The notes under the pieces were generated by a model. The model did no database searches. It was not told where the DNA came from and was given only the letters and a program-made list of their open reading frames with translations. Shown piece after piece: positions 1-7,173 of a stretch of DNA of 12,487 nucleotides. The position numbers were made by a program, and so were the translations under genes. How positions within the stretch are numbered: the first letter of the stretch is position 1; every line of letters begins with the position of its first letter. This DNA is from Actinomycetota bacterium (GTDB lineage: Bacteria; Actinomycetota; Actinomycetes; S36-B12): positions 1 to 12,487 of the forward strand of contig CANJCG010000040.1 of the NCBI GenBank assembly GCA_947472655.1, in the 5' to 3' direction.

Positions 1-1728
1 ACTAACAAGCGTTCGCAGGAGTCAATCACCGGTCAACTGCGCTTTGCCCTGTGGTGGGGATTCTCCATTGCAGTAATTGGGATTTTGACATTGAGCGTGA
101 TGGTTCCGTTGCGTAGTGGCGCCGCTGCAGCTTGGATGTGCGTGTTATTGATTTGTTGTAGCGGCTATTCGTTCTATCAATATTTCACTCGGTTGAAGAG
201 TCCAGCAGGTGGCACGGATGAAGTAAGAGGTGGCATATCCATCTGGGTTAAGTTGCTACTGGTCGCGCTTGCCGGCTCGATCATTTTCTTTGCGGTAGCC
301 GCCCTTGGCCCAGTAACGAACTATGACTCAGGGCTTTATCATCTTGGTGCAATCAAATATGCGGGTGATTATTCAACAATTCCTGGATTAGCAAATATTT
401 ATTTTCCGTTGGGGTACAACAATAGTCTTTTCCCCATCGCAGCCTTTTTAGGTAACGGCCCCTGGTCGGGTGAGGGTTATCGTTTAGTGAATGGCCTGAT
501 CATCACAATGATGTTGATTGATCTCGCTTTTCGATGGACGCGCGGTTCACGAACTGTCGGTGCTTATGTATTACTGATTGGCGCAGTTGTCACTCTGGTT
601 CCGATGGTGGCTCTTTCGGACTATTGGGTGACCAGCCCATCGTCGGATTCTGCAGTACTTGCACTCACAATGGTGGTGTCTGCGTATCTGGCAGACGCAT
701 TGTGGTCTCGAACAAATCGGGCGCGTAACGGGTCAACAGCATTCGTGGTTGCGGTGCTTGCAGTAAGTTTGCGTCCGCTCATGGCGGTATTTCTGCTTGG
801 TGTGATGGGCGTGCTCATCGCAAGGTTCATCTTGGATAGGCGGGTCCTAGTTAAGTCGAGCACGTTTGTAGCCCCGAATGCAGCGCGTGTGGACATCGGT
901 GCACGCACGATTTGGATTTGGGCGGGAGCCATTGCTGCTGCATTCGCAGTAATTCAGTCAATACGCGATTACATTTTGAGTGGCTGGCTTCAGTTCCCGC
1001 TTTCATTGCACCCCTTCAGCGTGGCTTGGATAGCTCCTGATCCGGTCTGGAACCGCACTCCAACGCTGGGCGCTGCTCGGGATCCCTTACATCTTTGGGA
1101 GGCAGCAGTGGGCTGGGGGTGGATTCCAGCTTGGACATCACGTTTGCCTTCCCAATGGGAAACCTATGTCTGCATTGCGTTAGCCGCTAGCGCAGTGCTC
1201 GCGATGGTGGTGGCCTTGAAGATCGGTCCCTTACGCGCAAGAGCCTTAATGCTTGCCATGCTGCCCGCCGCAATTACTTGTGTGGCCTGGTTCCTAGCTT
1301 CGCCACCATCATTTCGTTTCGCGTGGGGACCATTATTTAGTCTTGGAGTAATTCCCATTGGTTGGGCACTCTTTGTTACAGCAAAAGCAAATAAGGGCAA
1401 GCGTCTACCAGCTCTCATCACTTCCGCAGCGCTGGCAATGTCTTCAGTGGCCATCTTGCTCGTAGTGGCCTTTACGAGTCTGACTCGGCTACATCCAGGA
1501 CTTGATATCAAGCCGCATACTTGGGCACTGGGACCTTTTGCAGTTGAGGTTAACCTTGCACCGATCGTTGATGCGCCGACGAAATCTGTGCTGCTAGATA
1601 GCGGCCTTGTAATCAAAATGCCAACCGCGTCTGATCAGTGCTGGAATGTCTATCCGTTGTGCACGGCACAACTATCACCCTCAGTTGAGATGCGCGGAGC
1701 CACACTGCAAGACGGATTCTTGCCCTAG
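1..1728 (+). CDS. LIC_10190-type polytopic membrane protein, 5' end cut by window edge
   Basis: Reading frame 1 is open from the first base to the TAG at 1726-1728, giving 575 visible residues, so the gene starts outside the window. A TTG at 85 could be called as a start, but the codons before it encode a hydrophobic stretch (FSIAVIGIL) that continues the same membrane segment, so it is probably internal. The protein has roughly a dozen hydrophobic segments. Visible residues 108-115 (YDSGLYHL), followed by TIPGLANIYFPLGYNNSLF, match the signature I know from LIC_10190-family membrane proteins, where NYD(T/S)GLYHL and PGLGN...FN(N/S)S precede a SPSSD-like loop (here near residues 212-217). This family is found in surface polysaccharide clusters. 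A role as a GT-C-like transferase or polymerase acting on a lipid-linked sugar is inferred, not shown. The gene converges on the fucosyltransferase-like gene, with a 4 bp overlap. Confidence 0.8.
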   Translation, partial: TNKRSQESITGQLRFALWWGFSIAVIGILTLSVMVPLRSGAAAAWMCVLLICCSGYSFYQYFTRLKSPAGGTDEVRGGISIWVKLLLVALAGSIIFFAVAALGPVTNYDSGLYHLGAIKYAGDYSTIPGLANIYFPLGYNNSLFPIAAFLGNGPWSGEGYRLVNGLIITMMLIDLAFRWTRGSRTVGAYVLLIGAVVTLVPMVALSDYWVTSPSSDSAVLALTMVVSAYLADALWSRTNRARNGSTAFVVAVLAVSLRPLMAVFLLGVMGVLIARFILDRRVLVKSSTFVAPNAARVDIGARTIWIWAGAIAAAFAVIQSIRDYILSGWLQFPLSLHPFSVAWIAPDPVWNRTPTLGAARDPLHLWEAAVGWGWIPAWTSRLPSQWETYVCIALAASAVLAMVVALKIGPLRARALMLAMLPAAITCVAWFLASPPSFRFAWGPLFSLGVIPIGWALFVTAKANKGKRLPALITSAALAMSSVAILLVVAFTSLTRLHPGLDIKPHTWALGPFAVEVNLAPIVDAPTKSVLLDSGLVIKMPTASDQCWNVYPLCTAQLSPSVEMRGATLQDGFLP

Positions 1729-2696
1729 GTGGATTTCATCCAACCGTGCCGTTTCGGATAAGTGAGTGCAGCGGTGATTGACCTCGTGACACCTGCCTGC
1801 ACACCACTAAATCTGCTCGGAGATAACCCGATCGAATGATCAAAGCTGCCAGTAGCTACAGCCGCTTCATAAGCAAATGAGGATTCCTCGAAGTAAACCA
1901 TTGCTTCGCTTCCGCCGAGAATCCGCCAATCGATAAGTGCTGGGTGTGCGCTTCGCTCATCAGATCGATCCCAGACCGTATGTTCAACGCACCAAGGTTC
2001 GAATCCCATAGCTTCGGAGCGAGCCGCCCATTCGTCTCGCGAAGCCGCAGTGTCGCTGGCGATAAACAGTGATCTAGTCACAGTCCTTGAAGCGAGGGTT
2101 TCTAGAGCTTGAGAAATGTATTTCTTTGACGGCACTTGATGAGAGCGATCGGTGTAACGCAGATGGAGCGCTAAATATGAAGGGTGTGCGGCTCGCTCCA
2201 CGAGAACCCGTTGTTCGATGTCACTTCTTAATTGCAGACTGCGATACCAAGAACCCCGGTTTGGCCTAAGGGAGGCTTCTTGCTCAGGAATTGAAAGATT
2301 TGTGTCGGTGAACCCAAAATGCCCTCCGGCGATCAACGCCAATGTTTGGATTCCTGGATTCTGATGGAGCGCTGTGCTCAACTCGGGCATAAATATTTGT
2401 TCGCCGCGTTCGTGACCAGCCAAAGTGATCAGACCCGCCACTTCATTGATAGTGAGATACCGAGGGATTTCTTCCTTGTGGATACCCAACATTTCAGCGA
2501 TTTCAACTTCAGAACGAACAAAGTCTCGACAAAAAGTTTCGCTAAACAAAGCATTCGCAGGCGCTGCTGCAACCTGTTGTGGCTCCCATGCAATCAAGAA
2601 CTGCCAGCCGAGTTCTTTGGCCATGAGAGCTGCGCTTGCCACAGCTTGAAGGCGATTGATGTATCCACTCACGGGGAACAAAACGACACGCTTCAT
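1725..2696 (-). CDS. Fucosyltransferase-like (GT-B) glycosyltransferase
   Basis: The protein has 323 residues and no signal peptide or membrane segment, so it is probably cytosolic. Three features recall the alpha-1,2/alpha-1,6/O-fucosyltransferase superfamily (GT11, GT23, GT65). These are an N-terminal Rossmann start with the GYINRLQAVASA loop (residues 11-22, compare the G-x-GNRL loop), LHLRYTDR at 177-184 (compare HxRRTD), and a C-terminal donor-site-like segment, LGGSEAMVYFEESSFAYEA at 260-278. Known members bind GDP-sugars through the HxR motif. Here the first Arg is present (R180) but the second position is Tyr181, so the donor cannot be assumed to be GDP-fucose. The ATG at 2694-2696 (MKRVVLFPVSGY) gives a natural start, but the strong Shine-Dalgarno sequence lies 20 nt away. 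The gene stands alone between opposite-strand neighbours. The overall class is moderately certain and the sugar is unknown. Confidence 0.75.
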   Translation of the reverse strand: MKRVVLFPVSGYINRLQAVASAALMAKELGWQFLIAWEPQQVAAAPANALFSETFCRDFVRSEVEIAEMLGIHKEEIPRYLTINEVAGLITLAGHERGEQIFMPELSTALHQNPGIQTLALIAGGHFGFTDTNLSIPEQEASLRPNRGSWYRSLQLRSDIEQRVLVERAAHPSYLALHLRYTDRSHQVPSKKYISQALETLASRTVTRSLFIASDTAASRDEWAARSEAMGFEPWCVEHTVWDRSDERSAHPALIDWRILGGSEAMVYFEESSFAYEAAVATGSFDHSIGLSPSRFSGVQAGVTRSITAALTYPKRHGWMKST

Positions 2697-2715
2697 TGAA
2701 TGGCTAATGATCTCA

Positions 2716-2723
2716 ACCTCCTT
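2716..2723 (-). promoter_or_regulatory. Strong but distant Shine-Dalgarno sequence
   Basis: On the minus strand the sequence reads AAGGAGGT, a near-perfect anti-16S match. It ends about 20 nt before the ATG at 2696, whereas the usual spacing is 5-9 nt. In-frame ATT (2706-2708) and ATC (2709-2711) codons sit 8 and 5 nt after the GGAGG. No in-frame ATG, GTG or TTG lies between the motif and the annotated ATG. Confidence 0.55.
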
Positions 2724-2734
2724 ATTGCTTCCGA

Positions 2735-2740
2735 AGTGTA
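2735..2740 (-). promoter_or_regulatory. Candidate -10 box for the fucosyltransferase-like gene
   Basis: TACACT on the minus strand fits TANNNT. It would start transcription near 2728, giving a leader of about 30 nt that contains the Shine-Dalgarno sequence. No clear -35 box was seen. TAGATT at 2771-2776 (minus strand) is an alternative that would give a leader of about 68 nt. Confidence 0.35.
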
Positions 2741-2763
2741 GAACCCAGCGAATGGAAGTATGC

Positions 2764-2780
2764 CCAATAGAATCTATAGG
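2764..2780. repeat. 17 bp near-perfect inverted repeat over the promoter and start codon
   Basis: The arms CCAATAGA (2764-2771) and TCTATAGG (2773-2780) pair at 7 of 8 positions around one central A. The repeat covers the -10 boxes proposed on both strands and reaches the first base of the GTG start of the GT4 gene. It could be an operator, or simply the symmetry of two overlapping promoters. Confidence 0.5.
2768..2773 (+). promoter_or_regulatory. Candidate -10 box, leaderless transcript of the GT4 operon
   Basis: TAGAAT lies six bases before the GTG at 2780, so transcription would begin at or next to the start codon. No Shine-Dalgarno sequence is near this GTG, which fits a leaderless mRNA of the kind common in actinobacteria. 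No convincing -35 hexamer was found at 16-18 bp upstream. Confidence 0.5.
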
Positions 2781-3868
2781 TGCGCCTAGCCTTTGATGAG
2801 CAGATCTTTGCCATTCAGGAATATGGCGGTATCTCCCGGCTATTTGCGGAATTAGCCAAGCAATACGTGGCCCACCCTGAATTTGGGGTAGAACTCGAAC
2901 CGCTGCGAGCCCCGATAGTTAATCGTTACGTTCTTGAAAGCCCGCTGACCATGGCTGCCCTCGAAGTGCATGAAGCCAGTAACTCCTATAAAGCACTTGC
3001 TCGCTACTTCACTAGGCGCCGACCAGATGTAGAGGTCGACATCCTCCATAACACGTTCTATTTACCGCACGGTCTTGCCGGCTATCCAGGAGCGAAGCGG
3101 GTAGTCACAATCCACGACATGATTCCTGAACGAATGCCCAAAACACGTAGACGCTTGGATCTGATAACCAGAAAGCGCCGTTACGTTGAGCGCGCTGACC
3201 ATGTGATCTGCGTATCGGCGGCAACGCGAGATGACCTCATTCACACCTATGGTGAGGTCCAGGCGCCAATCACTGTGGTGCACCATGGTGTAGACCCAGC
3301 CTTCAAACCAGGGGCTGCACGCTGGAGCGATCTTCCCGAAAAATATATTTTATTTGTTGGTAATCGCAGCCAGTACAAAGATGCGGATGTGCTGTTTCGC
3401 GCCTTTGCCAAAATTTCACGTGAATATCCAGACTTCATCCTCTTGTTCATCGGCGGCGGTGTTTTTACTCGGGCTGAAGAACAATTGATTAAGGATTTAG
3501 GGATAATCGGCAAGGCCCAACAACGGACATTGCCTGATGCGGAAATGACGGCGGCATATTGCAATGCAGAGCTTTGTGTATTTCCATCACGTTTTGAAGG
3601 TTTTGGGCTGCCCGCACTTGAGTCCATGGCCTGTGGGACCCCGACAGTTTTAGCCGCGGCCACCTCACTGCCTGAGGTAGGCGGAAATGCAGCACGATAT
3701 TTCACGCCGGGGAATGCGGTAGAGCTTGCTGAGGTCATCGCTGGGGTGCTTTCCGATCCAAAGGAACAAGATCGCCTCTCAGCTTTAGGTATCGCGAGAG
3801 CAGCGCAATTTTCTTGGGAGCGCTCGGCGAAAGAAACCGCGGCCGTATATGAATCACTTCTCCGATAA
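2780..3868 (+). CDS. Glycosyltransferase family 4 (mannosyltransferase-like)
   Basis: This is a 362-residue retaining GT-B glycosyltransferase, the usual length for GT4, that would transfer a nucleotide-activated hexose to a growing glycan at the cytosolic side of the membrane. The N-terminal domain opens with FDEQIFAIQEYGGISR (residues 5-20), the acceptor-side glycine loop. HHGVD is at 168-172 and starts the C-terminal donor domain region, followed by LFVGNRSQYKD (191-201). The donor site EX7E motif is E273...E281 within FEGFGLPALESMACGTP. The GTG start at 2780 gives MRLAFDEQIF, a typical start for this subgroup. It is the first gene of a plus-strand operon, and the next gene begins 12 nt after its stop. 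The fold and family are secure. Mannose as the donor is only a guess from resemblance. Confidence 0.92.
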   Translation: MRLAFDEQIFAIQEYGGISRLFAELAKQYVAHPEFGVELEPLRAPIVNRYVLESPLTMAALEVHEASNSYKALARYFTRRRPDVEVDILHNTFYLPHGLAGYPGAKRVVTIHDMIPERMPKTRRRLDLITRKRRYVERADHVICVSAATRDDLIHTYGEVQAPITVVHHGVDPAFKPGAARWSDLPEKYILFVGNRSQYKDADVLFRAFAKISREYPDFILLFIGGGVFTRAEEQLIKDLGIIGKAQQRTLPDAEMTAAYCNAELCVFPSRFEGFGLPALESMACGTPTVLAAATSLPEVGGNAARYFTPGNAVELAEVIAGVLSDPKEQDRLSALGIARAAQFSWERSAKETAAVYESLLR

Positions 3869-3880
3869 AGTGAAACAATC

Positions 3881-5413
3881 ATGAATTCAGTAAGTGGCGA
3901 GCGCATTCGAGCAGAGCATGCATCAGTTGGTGAATACATCTCATCGGTTCTCACTCCGACTCAACGCCAAAATGTCTTGCTGAGTTCGTTTAATCATTGG
4001 GATTTTGCTCAAGCAGCCTTGGCAGATATCGCTTTGTGCTTGCGTGAGCTTGGGTCCGACGTGACCCTGGCTTTTTGGTCGGGACGCACTCCATTGCACG
4101 ATGTTGGCTGGACAACGAGTCGCCGAACAAGTGGACTTTTGCGATCACCTGGCCGTGATGATCGAGTCAGAACTGCACTGATCGCATCAGGCTTGAGCCA
4201 TGAAATGTTTGCACAGCCACCAATTCGCCGATGGCATCCGGTGGCAGCTCTGAAACTTCCCGTCACTTTAAATAGAACAAGTATTCGAGCTATGGAGTAC
4301 CGAGGAACGGCAGTTGGCCGGGCAATCTTGCAGGTGCACCCAGACACTGAAACGCCTGTAACGGATGATTTTATCTGGCCTAAGAAATGGGTAGCAGCGA
4401 CAGCAAAGTCATATGCCTATGTGTACGACCAAACACTGCAGCTCATTGACGAGCGAGGTATCTCGGCAATCATTGTTTACAACGGGCGTTTCTTGCACGA
4501 TCGCGCTGCTGCAGCGGCAGCTGAAACACGAGGTCTTCCTGTGTTGAATTACGACATGGGCGGTAGCCACACTGATTTCGATCTAACAATCGATGCAACG
4601 CATGACTGGGATGCTTTGCAACAGCGCATGTTGAAGCTATATGAGCACTGGCCGACTGCCGAGCGCGATGAACTTGGCAGCAGTTGGTTTCTTGAGCGCG
4701 TCAATCACGAAGATCCGATGAATGCGCTGTTCGTGGATGCCCAGAAGAAAGGTGCACAAATCGAGTTACCCACGGCGGATTGCACTGTGGTGTACTTCAG
4801 CTCTTCTGGCGATGAAATTGCTGAACTGGAATTAGATTGGGACGCGTATTTTGCTGGGCAAAACAATGCGCTCAAGGTGTTGGCTGATGAATGCCGCAAA
4901 CGTCCTGGCTATTCCCTAGTGGTGCGTTCACATCCTCACAAAAGGATGAAGCCGAGACAGGATGTCGACGAATGGCTACAGGCAGTCGAGCTAGCGAAAC
5001 CTGACTTGCATCTGGACCCCTTCGCTGATGCTGACTCTTATGTATTGATGCGCCAGGCCGACATCGTGGTGACGTATGGGTCCACCACTGGAGTTGAGGC
5101 AGCATTTGCACATAAGCCGGTCGTCGTGATGGGGCCATGCGCCTATGACAAGTTGGGGTGCGCAATCGGGGTGGCTACAAACGAAGAACTGTCACATGCG
5201 CTCAATGTCCGCCAACCCGGAGCTTGGTCGGGTGCAGTGTCCTATGGCTTAATGATGAAGCGACGTGGATTCAGTTATCAATTTGTGAAAAAAAATCCTG
5301 GAGGAATGCGTTCATTGGGCTCCACTGAGTTCAGTGAAGCAAATAAAGTGACTCTCAATATCAGTCATGCCCTAAACAGATTTGAGCGGTGGCGTCTCAC
5401 TCGAGCGAAGTGA
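3881..5413 (+). CDS. Capsule polysaccharide synthesis-like glycosyltransferase
   Basis: The protein has 510 residues and looks soluble. Its second half resembles the GT-B transferases grouped as capsule synthesis proteins (KpsS/KpsC-like, PF05159) and the CDP-glycerol glycerophosphotransferase-like C-terminal domains. It shows FSSSGDE at 306-312, VRSHPHKRMKP at 348-358 and VVTYGSTTGVEAAFAHKPV at 396-414, ending in VVMG. The last of these is the conserved helix-strand that holds the donor and marks a cell-surface glycan transferase. The N-terminal half (residues 33-70) reads as a Rossmann start, and YNGRFLHDRA at 200-209 is a family-like loop. The substrate is unknown, and a Kdo-type donor should not be assumed. 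The ATG at 3881 follows the GT4 stop by 12 nt and has at best a weak ribosome site (AAAGTGA), so translation may be coupled to the upstream gene. Confidence 0.75.
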   Translation: MNSVSGERIRAEHASVGEYISSVLTPTQRQNVLLSSFNHWDFAQAALADIALCLRELGSDVTLAFWSGRTPLHDVGWTTSRRTSGLLRSPGRDDRVRTALIASGLSHEMFAQPPIRRWHPVAALKLPVTLNRTSIRAMEYRGTAVGRAILQVHPDTETPVTDDFIWPKKWVAATAKSYAYVYDQTLQLIDERGISAIIVYNGRFLHDRAAAAAAETRGLPVLNYDMGGSHTDFDLTIDATHDWDALQQRMLKLYEHWPTAERDELGSSWFLERVNHEDPMNALFVDAQKKGAQIELPTADCTVVYFSSSGDEIAELELDWDAYFAGQNNALKVLADECRKRPGYSLVVRSHPHKRMKPRQDVDEWLQAVELAKPDLHLDPFADADSYVLMRQADIVVTYGSTTGVEAAFAHKPVVVMGPCAYDKLGCAIGVATNEELSHALNVRQPGAWSGAVSYGLMMKRRGFSYQFVKKNPGGMRSLGSTEFSEANKVTLNISHALNRFERWRLTRAK

Positions 5414-5445
5414 ATGGCCAAGAGAGTTAAGTGTTGGGAGTTGTT

Positions 5446-6096
5446 ATGCCGTCAGTACGTGAGGCGATTCGAACCAAGATTCCGTTCAGCACGCCTATTT
5501 ACGAAGCTGTCACAGCTCGCCGACGGATGGTGCCCACTCCTGGCAAGGTGAAGCAAATACTTGCTCAAGGTCACCCAGTAAAGCTCGACATTGGCGGTGG
5601 TGGGCCAGGGCGAGGCGGCTTCACGAGCATCGATGTGATTCAAGAAAGTGACCTCTACTGGGATTTGCGTAGCGGAATCCCCTTTCCCGATAGCAGTGTC
5701 GATGTCGTGTATTCCTCACACCTCTTTGAACATCTCACCTTTGAACAGGGGCAAACGGTGCTTGCTGAATGTCTTCGGGTGTTGAAGCCAGGAGGCCTTT
5801 TTTCAATTGCTGTTCCCAATGCCCGGATGTACATCGAGGTGTATCTGGGTATTCGTGAAGTTCCGCAGGAATACTTCGGTTGGAAGCCTGCATTTAATAG
5901 CACGACAGCCATTGATGCCATCAACTATATCGCCTACATGGATGGTGAGCATCAGTACATGTTTGACATCGAAAATCTTGTGCATGTTTTAGCACGCGCC
6001 GGATTCACCGACGTGAAGGCTCGAGACTTCGACTCGACGATCGATGTGCAAGAACGTGAGTATGAATCAATCTATGCAGAAGGTGTTAAGCCGTAA
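5446..6096 (+). CDS. Class I SAM-dependent methyltransferase (Methyltransf_11-like)
   Basis: This is a small SAM methyltransferase of 216 residues. From the chosen ATG, motif I is KLDIGGGGPGRGG (46-58), the acidic residue of motif II is in SIDV (61-64), SSHLFEHL (90-97) is the post-II region, and RVLKPGGLFSIAVPNAR (111-127) is motif III and its strand. Such proteins methylate sugars or small molecules in polysaccharide clusters, and the acceptor here is not known. The ATG at 5446 is preferred because GGGAG (5436-5440) lies 5 nt before it. A GTG at 5431 would add five residues (MLGVV). It is the third gene of the plus-strand operon, 32 nt after the previous stop. Its last 25 bp overlap the end of the convergent dioxygenase gene. 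Confidence 0.87.
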   Translation: MPSVREAIRTKIPFSTPIYEAVTARRRMVPTPGKVKQILAQGHPVKLDIGGGGPGRGGFTSIDVIQESDLYWDLRSGIPFPDSSVDVVYSSHLFEHLTFEQGQTVLAECLRVLKPGGLFSIAVPNARMYIEVYLGIREVPQEYFGWKPAFNSTTAIDAINYIAYMDGEHQYMFDIENLVHVLARAGFTDVKARDFDSTIDVQEREYESIYAEGVKP

Positions 6097-7088
6097 CGTT
6101 TCAGCACCCAAGGCATTTCTTGCAATCGGGCTTTCGTAAGCTCAGTAGCTTCAAAGTGAGGACGCTCATAGTCCATCCCGAAAAGAGACGTTGAGAATTC
6201 GTTTTCGAGAGCCAACCGGTCACCGCGCAGTGGAGTTTGCCCTTTATGTAAACCAATCGTGTCGACCGCCATGATCGAACCGGCTGGACCACAGATCTCA
6301 GTCACGTTGTTCCATAAGCCTGCAGAGCGAACTAGCTCGTCAGTCTTGCGCCCGTCCCCGCGTAATGACCAAGGCAGATCACGGTGTGAGCCTTTGACAT
6401 ACACATGTGGACCAGTATCAGGCTCGACATCTGTGAGATAGATGAAAAACTTGAGAAACGAAAGCCGGTCGCGATCTTGGTGGAAGAGTTGGGCATTGAG
6501 GTTCGCATCCTCGGAACGTTTGCTCGTGGTCCACCACAGAGCTACTTCATCCATCATCACGGGTTGACCTAGATATCTCTGGGCAATCAGAGCCATAACC
6601 GGATCAGTGGAAAACTCTTGGACCTCGGCACACTGCAAGGCTGTGGATTCATCGAAGTCGTATCGACCAACCGCAGGATTGGCACGGGGATATTGGTCGG
6701 GTGGGGTTCCAGCACCACGGGCAACGCAGGGCGCCTGCTCGGCAAAGGCGCGAATCGCATCAGTGATTTCTGGATCGACTATGCGGTCGAACAGATAGAA
6801 ACCGTCACGCTGAATTACTGAAACGGCACGATCTGCCTCTGTGAGGTCAAGGAAACGACTTGAATTTCCATCGGCTAGCCGCCAAGCATCCGGTGAGGAT
6901 TGTTTTATCACTCGCCGCGAAATCCATTTGCCAACTCGAGGGTCAAGGTCCATTGCAGAACGCATATTGAACTGTGATTGACCGTCGGTAGCCTCGGGAA
7001 TCTGGGAACTGTTATTGAAAGCTCGCGCCGCAGAGATGGTTTTTGCGAGTCGAGGTAGGCGCAGAGCCGATTCAATAATCTCGCTCAT
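6072..7088 (-). CDS. Phytanoyl-CoA dioxygenase (PhyH) family Fe(II)/2-oxoglutarate oxygenase
   Basis: The protein has 338 residues and would be a cytosolic non-haem iron oxygenase. The iron-binding facial triad can be read as H203 and D205 in LFHQDRD (201-207) and H281 in DTIGLHKGQTP (276-286). R288 or R291 is the likely 2-oxoglutarate contact. The core strand DTGPHVYVKGSHRD (224-237) matches the usual PhyH ENGPL...PGSH element. PhyH enzymes hydroxylate lipids, amino acids or small metabolites, and members in glycan and antibiotic clusters modify sugar or peptide parts. The substrate here cannot be read from the sequence. The first ~90 residues precede the core and look variable. The ATG at 7088 has AAGGGG upstream on the minus strand at a workable distance. 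It is the last gene of the minus-strand run, 85 bp after the DUF6492 gene, so it may also have its own promoter. Confidence 0.87.
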   Translation of the reverse strand: MSEIIESALRLPRLAKTISAARAFNNSSQIPEATDGQSQFNMRSAMDLDPRVGKWISRRVIKQSSPDAWRLADGNSSRFLDLTEADRAVSVIQRDGFYLFDRIVDPEITDAIRAFAEQAPCVARGAGTPPDQYPRANPAVGRYDFDESTALQCAEVQEFSTDPVMALIAQRYLGQPVMMDEVALWWTTSKRSEDANLNAQLFHQDRDRLSFLKFFIYLTDVEPDTGPHVYVKGSHRDLPWSLRGDGRKTDELVRSAGLWNNVTEICGPAGSIMAVDTIGLHKGQTPLRGDRLALENEFSTSLFGMDYERPHFEATELTKARLQEMPWVLKRYGLTPSA

Positions 7089-7173
7089 GATCTCTCACCC
7101 CTTCATCTCGTGTTGCTGAGAAACTCAAACGAAATCCTTCAAAATCGATGCTCTACCGCAATCTTAGAGGCGT
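7089..7173. other. 85 bp gap between the DUF6492 and PhyH genes
   Basis: This gap holds the ribosome site of the dioxygenase gene (AAGGGG on the minus strand). A weak candidate minus-strand -10 box, TAAGAT, lies at 7161-7166 and would give a leader of about 65 nt. No terminator hairpin or other structure was seen. It is unclear whether PhyH is read from the upstream operon or from its own promoter. Confidence 0.3.

Noticed and set aside
85..87. TTG at 85 as start of the membrane protein
   Set aside because: The frame stays open to base 1 and encodes a hydrophobic continuation; there is no ribosome site before the TTG.
1164..1616. Minus-strand open frame (150 codons) inside the membrane protein gene
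   Set aside because: It lies wholly within a clearly coding hydrophobic gene and shows no motif or ribosome site of its own.
3247..3954. Long minus-strand open frame (235 codons) opposite the GT4 gene
   Set aside because: The GT4 gene on the plus strand has full family motifs. The antisense product is low-complexity, Ser/Ala/Pro-rich and without domain features, as expected from a coding shadow.
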